Shown piece by piece: positions 21,319-33,822 of a stretch of 64,000 nucleotides of DNA. The notes below the pieces were generated by a model, which saw nothing but the letters and a program-made list of their open reading frames with translations, was not told the DNA's origin and searched no databases. How positions within the stretch are numbered: position 1 is the stretch's first letter; each line of letters begins with the position of its first letter. The translations under genes and the position numbers were made by a program. The stretch is from Tigriopus japonicus (Eukaryota; Arthropoda; Copepoda; Harpacticoida; Harpacticidae): NCBI GenBank assembly GCA_010645155.1, contig CM021317.1:7511417-7575416 (forward strand), read 5' to 3'.

Positions 21319-23259
21319 TAGAGCGCTATAATAAAAGAGTACGCGCATGTGCCATTTTGGTCCCAAGACGTCGGTTCCATTGTACTGTGGTTCTTGGGTT
21401 CGACCTGTTTGAGGCAACTTTACCCATGCACTATTTACTACCAAATTGACGCTCATGATCTCAGCTTACCTTTGAAAGCATAATATTTGACCTTAATAGC
21501 CTTTGAAGGCCAAGGCTGGCCAAAACCGTGCGTGCCGGAAGATAACCTTCTCGTCCTCCTTAAACCTCGATGCGCGTTCAAGCCCAGTGCTGCTGTGAAT
21601 TGACTCGGTTATGTCAGCTCTTGATGAATCTCCACGCTGATTTGCATTGAGTTTCTTACTTCTTCGGAAAACTTAATCTAACTAGATACGAAATTGATTG
21701 GTGAATATTTAGAACGCCACTTGAAGCCATTAGAGCGTTTTCCTTGCGCACAATATTGCATTGTCATGTGAGATGACTTTTTGTTGAACAATTATCTGGC
21801 AGCCCTGGTGAAGTTGCGCATTCGTAGCAGTCGTCAGGCTGACAGTGCTACAGACTGTTATGCCTAACTTTGTAAAAAAAATTGATATTTTGCACTCATA
21901 ATATATATGACAGAAGCTATTTAAGAAAGTTTTTGCAATTCACCTGTCAATTTTTGACTTTGTCACTAATTATTAGATGAAACTAAAGAAGCTCATGGGG
22001 TAGAAGCATCATTTCAACTATTGAACTTGATAAAAAGCAAAATGTAACGGTTCTTTCTTTGCATCAAATGATGACTTTTGAATCAAAGATGCAAAGAAGT
22101 TGTGTTTGGTTTTGCTGAATCTCAAACCCATCAAAAACATTGCAACAATTTTTTTTAAATAAAAATAGATAACTTAAATGAAATACTCACTTTTTGAATG
22201 GATAGGCACATTTGGACAATTTTAGCTGGAGATTTGGGGGTCCAAACTGCCTAAGAATGGATCAGAACATGGCTTGGGTGTTTTGTAGAACAGGAAAAAT
22301 TTGTTTTGATTGATTGTCAAAACAGCTTGAGAATTATAATCAATTTTTTTTATTAAGTTTTTGAAGGGTTGGTCTCAACTCTGACACATCCCCAGCCATT
22401 TTGAGCCCGGAGTCCCCAGCTCAATTTGTTTGATAACAGTCTTCTATTGGAAAGAACTTTTTCCAGATGTTGCACAAGAAGAGGTTGTACAGATATTAAA
22501 GGGCAATGAGTCCAATAGTTGAAATGATACTTCTATCTCATGAGCTTCTTTAGTTTCATCTAATAATTAGTGACAAAGTCAAAAATTTATAGGTTAATTG
22601 CAAAAACTTTCTTGAATAGCTTCTGTCATATATATTATGAGTACAAAATATCAAAACTTTTTACAAAGTTAGGCATAACAGTCTGTAGCACCGTCATAAC
22701 AGTCTGTAGCACCGTCATAACAGTCTGTAGCACCGTCAGCCTGACGACTGCTACGAATGCGCAACTTCACCAGGGCTGCCAGATAATTGTTCAACAAAAA
22801 GTCATCTCACATGACAATGCAATATTGTGCGCCAAGAAAACGCTCTAATGGCTTCAAGTGGCGTTGTAAATATTCACCAATCAATTTCGTATCTAGTTAG
22901 ATTAAGTTTTCCGAAGAAGTAAGAAACTCAATGCAAATCAGCGTGGAGATTCATCAAGAGCTGACATTACCGAGTCAATTCACAGCAGCACTGGGCTTGA
23001 ACGCGCATCGAGGTTTAAGGAGGACGAGAAGGTTATCTTCCGGCACGCACGGTTTTGGCCAGCCTTGGCCTTCAAAGGCTATTAAGGTCAAATATTATGC
23101 TTTCAAAGGTAAGCTGAGATCATGAGCGTCAATTTGGTAGTAAATAGTGCATGGGTAAAGTTGCCTCAAACAGGTCGAACCCAAGAACCACAGTACAATG
23201 GAACCGACGTCTTGGGACCAAAATGGCACATGCGCGTACTCTTTTATTATAGCGCTCTA
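21319..23259. mobile_element. hAT-type foldback element, 1941 bp, with about 700-bp inverted arms
   Basis: Both ends read TAGAGCGCTATAATAAAAGA when inverted. They are flanked by a perfect 8-bp duplication GTTTTGCC (21311-21318 and 23260-23267). The left arm (21319 to about 22027) is almost the inverse of the right arm (about 22512 to 23259); a spacer of about 480 bp separates them. No transposase ORF, so non-autonomous. Arm near-identity and intact duplications indicate recent insertion or arm homogenisation. The two 31-bp elements at 13142 and 48116 share its terminus. Confidence 0.9.
22675..22738 (+). repeat. 21-bp tandem repeat, three copies, in one arm only
   Basis: CATAACAGTCTGTAGCACCGT is repeated three times in the right arm of the foldback element. 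The corresponding place in the left arm (about 21840-21865) has a single unit. The expansion therefore happened after the arms formed. Confidence 0.9.
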
Positions 23260-23267
23260 GTTTTGCC

Positions 23268-26200
23268 CACATTAAAGTTTAACTTAAACCACATTAAGTT
23301 GGCTCATATACGATAGTTCTGCTGGTCAAAAAACAGCATTACAATTAAACGAAATCATTTATTTTTTGTCATTGTATGAAGAGTTCTGGTTAATATTGTT
23401 AACTTGCTTTGTATCCATAACTTTTTTCGAGAATGAGATGTGAAAGGAATCGATCGCAAAAGAGCAAATCACATGCCTGTCAAGGATATAGAGCATGTAT
23501 TTCGATGGTACTTATCTTTAAGTACACCTTAAGAATGATCTGTATGTATTGTCTTCCTTGGTCTCATTTCTTTCCTCTATGTTTTACATGCTGGGAATTT
23601 GATTAACTCTAGAAAGTCAGGCGAGGGCAATTTCGAATGTCCCTCAATGGAGGAGCCAAGGTCAAAACAATACTTGCTGGCCAAGCCCAGTAGTTTCCAA
23701 ATAAGATTAAGCGAATTTAATTTCCAAAGTTGTAAAAGTCGAAGAGGACCGCAAAGTTCGTAGCCTCTCATGGGTCCACTTCAAAGTCAATTGAGGACCC
23801 AAATTGCTCCAAATTTCAAGTACGATACGCAGAAAATTTCAAATACCCAAGTCATTTATTTAAAAGCAATATCTTTGAGGACCAATGCGGTACTCTTGAG
23901 TAAAAAGTTTTCGTTCCACATTTTTCTCCATCATGATGGTACTTTTTCAACATGGTGGTTGGTTCCTCGACGTAAGGCCCTTCATTAAATCTCTTCCAAT
24001 TTCCAACATCTTTTACCTTCTGCTTATGATGCTTGCACCATCAGAACTAAAAAAATGCACCAGATCAAGCACCATGTTCCATGAATATGTAACATGAATT
24101 TATGTCAGATTTGCGAAATGCCGCAATTTTTGCTTGACGTCACGGAAACCTTCTGTCCGCCATTTTATTCAAATCACGCCAAGCTCGGTTTAAGTCGCCA
24201 GCAATCGCCAAGATAAATGCAAATCCACTACAGGTCATTGTTATTTCATCCATTCTTTGTTCTGGAAGGCAATGGGATCAGTTGGCTTAGGAAAAAGGGA
24301 ACCGTAGATTGGGACCGGGTAATGTTGATTGTTAATTGAAACAAATGAGGCCAGGGCTAGCTAGAGTGACCAATGGCGTTTGTTTTCATTCCGATGGAAA
24401 TCTTTGCTTCATCAGGAGCCATCTTAATGCCTTGTTGTTGTCGTTGAACCAACGACAATGAAGACCAGAGCTCAATGCCAAGTCTCGTTTTGGTGCACCA
24501 ACACCAAGGAAAGATGATTCGACATGATGCCAATTCGAGTTGTACCAAAGCAAAAAGCATTACGAGTCTAATGACCAACGGCTTTGGAAAGGCCTTGAAG
24601 AAGAACTGGCTCTAGTAGAAGAGAGTTAAAGGCCCGAGGATCATCAAAGGCCATAAAAGAAAAGCGTTCCATTGCACTGTCAGCCTGTCCGGTTGAAATT
24701 ACACTTCACGAAACACTTGGTCTTCTAGCGTTTTCTTGCGATCCAATCGTGGTGCTAAGCAAAAAATGGCCTTGTCGCTTTTTTATGGTCAACGGACTTC
24801 AAAGGCTTGTCCGGTTTTTTGGGATCCCAAACATGTGCCATTTCAATCCTCAAAGAGCAAGCCATATGAGTAAACATTTGTGTGATGAACGGACCTTGTA
24901 ATTCTTTCAGGAACAATGAATAACTTTTCCTCGCGATCCAGTCGTGAACCCGAGCATGGTGGTGGCAACCTAAACAAAAACTTGGTCTTTTTCTTTGGGG
25001 GAACCATAAATATTGATGCAACACTTTTCGTTGCCTTGAGTTTAGAGTCAAGCATGGAAACTTTTTTTATTTGTGAAAGCTAAAAGTACAAGAGTGGAAA
25101 GCAAGAGGGGGTAAATCATTCCAAATGATTAATTTTTTATCGCATATTCTCGGGGTCCTCAAGTGTTTTGTCTTCGAAGTGGCAAGTCTTGGGAAAGTTT
25201 CATTTTAGAATGTCATCTCCTTTGAAAAGTCTAGAAAGGAAGGAAACAAATCTACCACACTTCGGCAAGTTGACATTTCAGATGCTCCCTATTTTTGGAT
25301 CACAGTAGTTTTAGTTGTTGTAACACCGGGTTGATTGTTACCGTTGCTCGTTGACAGATCATTTATGGTTCGAGCAATCAAAAATGTAATTTCTTTTCAA
25401 AGAAGACTGATTAAGAACCCAAAGTGCCCAAACTGAAGGAATCCTCTAAAGAGAAAGACCTCTTTAGGTCTTAGATCGTGTTTTGTGTTGTTCCTGATGC
25501 TTTCAAAATTGTTAAAGAATCCCTAGAATCAAATTATGTGAGCACAAATGTTTGGAATTTGTATTGAGACTTTTAATGAAATGAATAGTGTAAAAATATT
25601 CAGAATAATGAAAATAAAAGTTAACAACCATAAGGTAACTCATAATAGTTTGAGAAAAGATGATAAGAGAATGGCCCACTAAGTAACAAAAGACTTCCAA
25701 GATATTTAAAGCATATCAAGCACTAAAGATAAGTGGTTCCAAAGTTGCTTCAAGTTGTGTGGAACTGAACAATCTTTACCAAACTATGTTAAAGAGGGGA
25801 AACATCGTTATGCCCTTTATGAGTGGTAAAGTAAGCTCATGCAATTTGTGCCAGTCACAATGGTCATTGTATATTTCATGAGGACTATGACCAAGAAGAG
25901 AATCAGACAGAAAATAGTAGAAAATAGTAGAACCAGAGATTGCCAAGAAAAATGAAGGTCAGGCAGAGGGTCTATTTGATTACTTTGATGAAGCTCTAAA
26001 ACGTTCAGATAAGATGCAACAAAATGACCAATTTAGATCTCTAATTAATCCTTTAAGTAATCTTGGGATTCAGTCACAAAAGGTTCAAGCTAAATGCTGC
26101 TTGAGTTGAAACCAATCGTACCATAGTGAAAAGGAAAAGTGCTTGTTTCATAGAAAAATATGCAGTACAATGTATGTACTACAGAGTGACCGAACTAAAC

Positions 26201-29200
26201 TATGGTTTGTCACAGAACTTCAATGTCAAAAATGACATTATGCTCCAATTTGTACTTTCATTGGCATCTTGGATATTTTAAATCCAAAAGTTCAAGGTCA
26301 CCCTCTTTATTTCATGGTCGTATCCCAGATAGCCATTATTGACCTTTCTAGAGTACGGAAAAAGGTTAACTAGACACTGATGAAAATATCATTCCACATA
26401 TAGGACGTCGATTTTTTTGGTTAAATAAAACCCCGTGTCTGAGACACTATTGTTTACATATCGGCCAGTCAACCATTCCAGTGATCATTAAAGCTTGGAA
26501 CAAGGTCCCAGACTGTTCCATATTGAGATGGAGGGCTTATGGTCCAGTGGCACTGGATCTTGTTTCCAACCAATTGGGAGGATATGGAAGAGTAAAGAAA
26601 GCACATTGAAGAGCAAATGCCCTGAGATTGGGGTAAACATTCGTTTGGGGACAGCTCTCTCTCTCTCGGCTTTATTTACAACAAGTACCGCCCCACACCG
26701 CCCACCTGACACTTCCACGCGTTCTCTGCAAGCGAAGTGAGCTTGTCCATTTGTTCTGAGATAGAAAGATAGATACCCTTGGGAAATTTCTCCTCTCCAT
26801 ATTTTACTCTCAGGCCCAACTATAGTTGTTAAGTATTTATTCCCCACCATGATCATCAATGTTGTTGTTCTGGTTCCTTCCGTTGTTTGCTTGCCAAAAC
26901 CTTGAGTATTAACTCAGGTGGCAATACCATTTTCAATGCATTTTTGACGAGCTCAAAATGAAATTGAAAAGCCAACGTCATAAATTATCACCATGTCGGG
27001 AATTTCATTTCCCCACGGAAAGGTTGTCCTTGATGTTGCTTTGGGGGTAAACAATTCAACATTGTTCTTCTTTCAACAATCAATGTCTCATGAAGGCCAT
27101 TGAGGAAAGAGCTTCAGGGCTAATAGAATGCTAAAATTTAGCTAACGGGTCTTTATTGGTAGTTGAAGGAAAGTCGCTCTTTTAAGGAGAGCGTAGTCAA
27201 TCTCTTGTGTGCGTCATCAAGGCTAGAAAAGACCCAAGCGAAAATCATTTGAAGGACTTTGAATGCAGGTGTCAATAACACTCATGGTAGGAACAAAGTA
27301 ATTCCGATAACTTACACAATTGGGCTTGAACAAACACAACATTGAAGATACCTCCAGATGTTTGTTGACTCATTACTACAACTTGACCAGTTCAGACGGT
27401 TCATTGCAGAGTAATAAAAGGCCATTTCTGCGCTCTCAATCCATTGCAAAAGCCCGTTTTGCAAAGATCGTAAATCATCTGAGTGAGAAGGAGCAACTTT
27501 TCGTTTCTTGCGGCGGGAACTTGACTCGATACAATTTATGCCCTTTACATTTAAGGACATTTCATATTTTTGTAAGTGTGGTTAAAAATCCACAACTTTT
27601 TAAATGCTAAGTAAAAGTGCTGGAATTGGAACTAGAACAAATAAAGGCTCTCAAATCTTTTCTCTCCACTATGTTTGCTCTCTATCGAAGTTGAAAGAGG
27701 ATTATCGGAGCACTCTAACTGGTTGAAGGACATACTTCAGAAGAGGCCCTTCCATATAATTTTTGGCACCACCCAATCCCCAACCAATTGAAGACCAGCC
27801 ACATTACACTGCACCATTCTCAGAAATGTTCTCGAACCCATCCAAAAAATTGGGGAAACTTTTCAGGTTATAAACGAGTATCGGATTTCTGCTCTCCCAT
27901 GACTATTCTCGGAACGGGACGCTCAAGTTCCGAGATGCCGGTTGAAAGAGGAAACAAATCGAATTTCCAAACTAGTTATTACCCTCACTCTCCTTGCTCA
28001 AGCCCTCTTTGACGCGACAGAGCCTTGAAGATTGATGTTTGGAAAGCGTCAAGAGTATCTACCCTTGTTTGGTTGCGGTTAATGTTGGCGTGTTTCAGGG
28101 TGATGGTCATTAGAGGTGAAAACGGATGATGAACGGTAAAAGTTGCAGCGTGACGCCAAAGCAAAAAGAGGCAAGAAAGAAAAACAAACTTGTTCCGCAA
28201 GCAGAACTGAAGGTGCGAAGGAACAACTGGCCTTCAGACCTCGAGCTGGGAGTCACTACCGAGATTTATGGCGGTGCAAAAAACGAGACAGAAGAGAGAG
28301 ATTTTGGAGTGATGAGGCGATTTGTTATGACATTCCCCACGAATTGACGCGACCTATCGCCCAAATGCCAAATTGTTTTGGCTTGAAAACATACGACGTT
28401 GTGTTCTAGTGTACATTCCCTTGAAGAAGTACGTACAAGGGTCCGGATCCTATCCTATTCCAGCCATTAGACGAACCGTGTTTTGTTTCTCAACATCTTC
28501 TCCGTTCCTTGGTGGCTTTTCACAATAGTTGATTGAAATTGATAGAGTGTCGAGGGGCCTCTGGCAATGTCACCAATGTCAGAGGCAACGTTGACTTTCT
28601 TTTCTTACTCAGACTCTAACCATCCAACCAACCACACGCACTGAGCAGGGAAGCTTTGTATTGATTTGTCCCACTCTCCCTTAGGACCTCAAACTGAGTG
28701 AGATCTTGATAAAGGCTGCGTATAGATAAGGCTCCAAAAAATATGTCTAACACCAAATATCACAAGAAACTGATACAAATGCCCTTTATCGCTGTCGCTC
28801 TACATTAATAATGTGATCGATGAAGGGCATGATGATTGGAATCGATATGGAAGCACTTTAATTCCATTTTCTACAAAGCAATCCATGTTTGCCTTTATAG
28901 TGTCATGCCATACGGAACATCTTTCAGATATTCGTTGTCTTCTTTTTAATGGTAGTGTTGTGGGAGATATTTCATCGTTTCTTCAGTCCGAATAATAGTA
29001 TAATTGGTTCCCGATGTTCGACCAAATCAATATGTAGGAGACGATTCCCAGAAGTTCAATCGCTCCTTGAATATGATTGCCTGAAGTTTAATCACATTCT
29101 GGCCCAACGAGTGCCTGATGTTTACTCTTATGTTAGGATATAAGACCACTTATCACTTTTAATAAGTTGGAATTCAAAGAACACGTCTTTCTTGTTTCGT

Positions 29201-32200
29201 ACTTTTTTTTTTATTTTCCCTCTTTTTCAGGGTGCTCAAAATTTTCACGTTTTTCAAGGGTGACTTTTCATAACAGGTAGTCTTGAAAGGCTGTCAAAAA
29301 CTCATGGGATGAAGGATGCTGGATTTTATTCAAATCGGTTCCGAGGGTTGTCCAAGGAACAAAATATGCGGCAACTACGGTACCATTAAACATTTCAAAG
29401 CAAGTCAAGAAGGTGTTGAGAAAAGATATTTGGGAAGAATTGGAGGCCACGAGGACTAAAAAGTGGATCACAAAGTAGAATGAACTGAGAAGCCGACAGA
29501 TGTGGGACAAAAAGTGGGTTTCCAAGTGCTTGGCCTTGAGGAAGACATCCTGTTCCATTGAAGTACAAAAGTGGGAAGAAACCGTTGCCATAGACGTCAA
29601 AATGTCTTAAAGATATCAATATCTATTAATAGAGAAAGTCTTAAGGTATTGTTCAATTGAATTAGAGTAGATAAGCTCATGTTTATTGATTGGACTCCAA
29701 GCGAATGCACTATTTGTAAAAGTGTCCATATTCCATTCAAAGAGGACGTCAACGTGTCTTCTTCTAAGAGTGCTCTTTTTGATATATTTCCCTTTTATGG
29801 GAGTTCGTGGTCGACATTAATAATGAACGATGGTTGTCAGTTTGAAAGAGGCTCCATTTGAAAGAAATTGACGGACAGGTCCAAGACATGAGACCTTACA
29901 GCACAAGGCGAGATGGGCTCTAATAATAACCTTCCTGTTTGTACGGGTGTTAGCAATGTGTACATACACACACACATACACAATGCACTACTCGCCACAA
30001 GATAGTTGGACAACTAATTTCATGCGACTCGCTGAGTCCATTCTCTCTTGGGAGTGCGGGAGGGAGCCTCGGAAAAAGTAACAAAAGGGGATCAGAACAA
30101 AGAAAAAGTACCCTCATTTAAAAAGGCCTACTCGCCTTAGACCGTGGGCTTCAAGTCTAACACGCATGGACACTCCTACCCACAATACTTCGACCTCTGA
30201 AGAACGAGCTAAATACTACAAGGCTGTTAGTAGAACGAGATGAAGAAGAAGAATAGGAAGAGCATCCATGTACGTACGTCCTTAAATGGAGAGATGGGAG
30301 CTGAAGAGAAAAGGGAGCGGGTAAAAACTTTCCCACAAAGCCATCACGCCTACCAATGAGAGGATCTGCAACCAAGTATACGAAATGTGATTTGGCGAGC
30401 AAGCAGCATAGCTTGTGCAAACGCCCATTAAGAACACCCATTGGGATCGTTTGGATGCACGCTCACTAGAGTATATACAGTACATAGGTTCCATCTCTGG
30501 ACAATGGTCCATCTTAACTTGGGACGAGGAGCCTCTTGTTATTTTACCAGCGTTCATGTTTAGTATCGTAGTAGTATTTTAAGTTTTCATAAACTTGAAT
30601 GTTGGATTGGATAGAGATTCTTAAACAACTGGATACCAGACAGCCAATCGCGAAGATGATAAAACTTTGTAATGAATCATCTCCTAGGAATTAATCACAA
30701 ACGGTTTTATTGTTTTATCAATCGTCCACCATCCACTGCTCGACAAATAAATGAATTGGAAGATTTTACGAGAGTGGTTGCACAAGTTCCACACCAGGTC
30801 AAGCATGAATGTTCGATATTTGTTTTCAATAAAATGCCACTGATTAACTTGATTTTAGGATTTCCTGTGAAGTGGTACTATGAGAAAATTTACAACTTGG
30901 AGAAGCTTTTTCAACCTGGGGGAGGTTGTTATAAGATGAGGAAAACTTTGAAAGAACTGTCGGCCACAATGTCCGTTTCATGACTATTTTGAGCCATTTG
31001 TCTCCAATTCCATTGCGAAATTTAAAACAAGTTCCGTGATAAAGCAATTCGATTTCACATCCAGTTAAGCTTGTTCAACACCACTGCAGTCTATATAGTC
31101 TATAAGATAACAGACATAAAATTGCTGGAAAGAGGTCGCTTCCAGAGGATGAAAGACTTGGTTGGCCTACTTATTGCTTGGTCTAGAATTCGAAATTGTG
31201 TCGGGGTTCCATTTTCAGTCAGTGATTCCAAAGAGAGGCCAGCGTGGGAACTTCAATTTCTAGTGGATTTCAAGGATTTCTATTTCTGATAGAGAAGATC
31301 TTGGGAATATTCCGTGATTAAGGAACAGAGCTATCGAACTTGACGGTAACGAGAAGAAAGCGCTCTTTTCGTCGGGGAATGCCGCATTTAGAAACTTTGG
31401 ACGGAAGAAACTTTGAAATTAAATTATTGCGACTAACAAGAAGAACGATAAATCAATAAAGTTTCTCACACTGTAGTTAAATCAACAGCGTTTTGTCTTG
31501 TCTATTTTACAACTTTGCCAATAATTGTTGAACGTGTTCAAACTTCAGATTTGACGCTTAGCAAATTCTTTGCTGGATATTTCATCCATAGATAACTGTA
31601 GATTGTCGCAGTTTCCAATTCCTTGGAGGATGGAAGTAGCATTTCATGTCAGTCGATATATTTGGTCAACCTGTTTTTTGAGTGCAGGAGATAAAGACTG
31701 AGATCTTGTGAAGAATCGTCATTGAACTGTTTTCACTTTTAATTTCTAAAGGTTCGAATGATTGGTTCAAGTAGTTTGACCCCGGTTGACAACTTGCAGA
31801 TATTTCTTCAAAAACCTGTGAAGACAGCGCTTTTAAGTAATCTAGGGTTAAGTATGGTTCCATTCGAAACTGAATGATTCCAGCTAATGGTCCGATTCGT
31901 CACAATGAACTTCGTTAGAATAAGTCATCATTGCTTTCTAAGGATATTCTAAAATAAGAAGCACTGAATTTTTGGAGAAAGTCTGTGATTCATGTCTAAT
32001 TATAAAGTACGGTTGACAAACTGTCTGCCTGTTAAGGTCCTGTACTTTCTTTCATGCAAGAATTGCATTATTTCTTTTTCGTTATTCGGAAACTTATACA
32101 CTGTACTTCCCCAATCTCAATGTTGACCTTGTTATTTGAATACTGACAACATTGTTAACATGAGTTAATTCCTGCCTCGGAACATTAAGCACAGTACGGA

Positions 32201-33460
32201 TGGAAATATTCATGTTTCCATGATTCACATGTGATTTTTTCCGTTCTCTTTATGTATGAATAAAATATTTGAAACCATAATTTGATATTGTAGTACTATG
32301 ATTAATACTACTTACCTTTCTCTCAAATAATCGATCTTTTCTAGACCAAAAAGATATTTAGGATTAGTCAAAGTATTTGGAATGATTTCCCGGTTGCTCA
32401 GCTTTTCGGTTGTGTGATCAAACCAATTACTTTTAAGCCTGAAACCGTCAAAAATGACAGATTCTAGCTGAATGTTATCGTGAAAGGCGTCTTAACATAC
32501 GAATAGCTGCCTAAGATGGTTGCGTTTGACCAATTACCATTGAAGCTGAGTCATACTCAAGGCCCATGATTGGGCCTCAAATTGGATGGTTTGCCAATGG
32601 TTCAATTATCTGCGCTCACTAAAAAGGTATGAATCTTACTCCAGATGCTTTTTGATCTTGAAAGTTCCGTGAAAATTCGATGCCGTTTATGAGCTCTGAC
32701 CAGGAATGATCGCTAGAAGTTGAGAAACAGATTCCGTGATCGAATGCTTGGTCATTCGGAAGAAGGAGACTTGAGTATGAAAGGAGAAAAAACTTCCGGT
32801 TCGGGGAAGTGACTTGCCAAGAGAAAACTTGTTAGAGATTGGGTTACTTTCTGAACAGGGTCGCTATCTATTTGGGACAAAGACCAAAGCCCCCACACCC
32901 AAAGGAAATTTGAGAGGCTCAAACACTCCGAGAAAACATCGATAACGGGCGAAAAGCGAGGAAAAAGCGAGAGAGTGAGCTTACTAAGCTATCCTTCATT
33001 TCGTTGACGTTCTAACAAGTCTCTTTGTTCTTTCTCCTCTTGTTGAGAACCATCACGATCGTCATGTTTGTCCGCAGGCTAAATGTTCAGTGTCGCCATA
33101 TGGCCATATTTGACCTCTCGTAATGGGACCATCTCCAAGTGCGATTGACAAGTTCCGAATAGGCCCAATCAAGGGAATCAAATCTACAGTAATTGACCAT
33201 CTCTACATGCTTCAAGGCCTTCTTTCAGATGAGTCTCAGAGTTGTCACAAACATGCATGCAAGCTCACAGAGATATTCAGTTCTAAACACGTTGGGCTCT
33301 TTCTATCATTCATTCAGCGATAAGTTGAACTTGGCGGTGTGAGCCTTGTGAACTAATCTATCTGGAGAAACCTTCGTGAGGGCTCTTTACCAAGCGTGTA
33401 CATGGCCACATTGAAACTCGTCCCTGAACTAAAGTTCTCTTTCTTTTTTCCCACTTTCAG
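23268..33460. other. Gene-poor stretch with decayed coding-like fragments
   Basis: No conserved gene recognised over about 10 kb. A degenerate zinc-knuckle-like reading is at 25920-26230 (separate entry). A (CA)n-like tract lies at about 29960-29990. Other ORFs of 60-120 codons occur on both strands but show no domain, no consistent splice sites and no repeated family. Regulatory DNA for flanking genes may lie here but cannot be recognised by eye. Confidence 0.4.
25924..26230 (+). pseudogene. Degenerate ORF with broken zinc-knuckle-like motif
   Basis: One frame reads EIAKKNEGQAEGLFDYFDEA and continues to KCCLS, a stop (TGA), then NQSYHSEKEKC. If the TGA stands for an original Cys codon (TGT or TGC), the spacing C-x2-C-x4-H-x5-C is close to a retroelement gag or other small zinc-binding domain. 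A stop inside the motif points to a dead copy. I cannot assign it to a family. Confidence 0.3.
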
Positions 33461-33577
33461 GTTGAGCCAGATAATCCTCGAGGATTTGGAGAGGGATTTC
33501 TTATCTACAGAGGATTGGAATCAGCCGGAGGGCCTTATCGCATAATGCCATACGATTCAAGTCTCAAAGACGTTTAA
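33461..33577 (+). CDS. Candidate terminal exon, 38 codons, unidentified
   Basis: A strong acceptor (TTTTTTCCCACTTTCAG) precedes an open frame that starts VEPDNPRGFGEG, contains FLIYRGLESAGGPYRI and ends at TAA 33575-33577. It looks like the end of an extracellular or CUB-like domain, but it is too short to name, and a second frame is also open to a stop at about 33544. No partner exon was found upstream. It ends about 250 bp before the tetraspanin start. Confidence 0.22.
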   Translation, partial: VEPDNPRGFGEGFLIYRGLESAGGPYRIMPYDSSLKDV

Positions 33578-33822
33578 GCTCAAATACTTCAAATTTGTCA
33601 TTTGGAAGCCCTGACTCCTTTTGGATCTTTCTTCGTCTCAATCAAAGGCTTAAAAGACACCAACCAAGCAATCAACTAGTCAACCAATCTATACTTCAAC
33701 TTTAAGCGTAGCCAGAATTAAATTACTTTGGGAAATGGACTCCTGACCGAATTTATTGGTTTTAGACAGCGACCCTGATTACAATCCTGGCCAATCCTCC
33801 TTGATCCAGGCCTTTGTTTGGG

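Noticed and set aside
22675..22738. CRISPR-like repeat array
   Set aside because: Units abut with no spacers and lie in a eukaryotic transposon arm.
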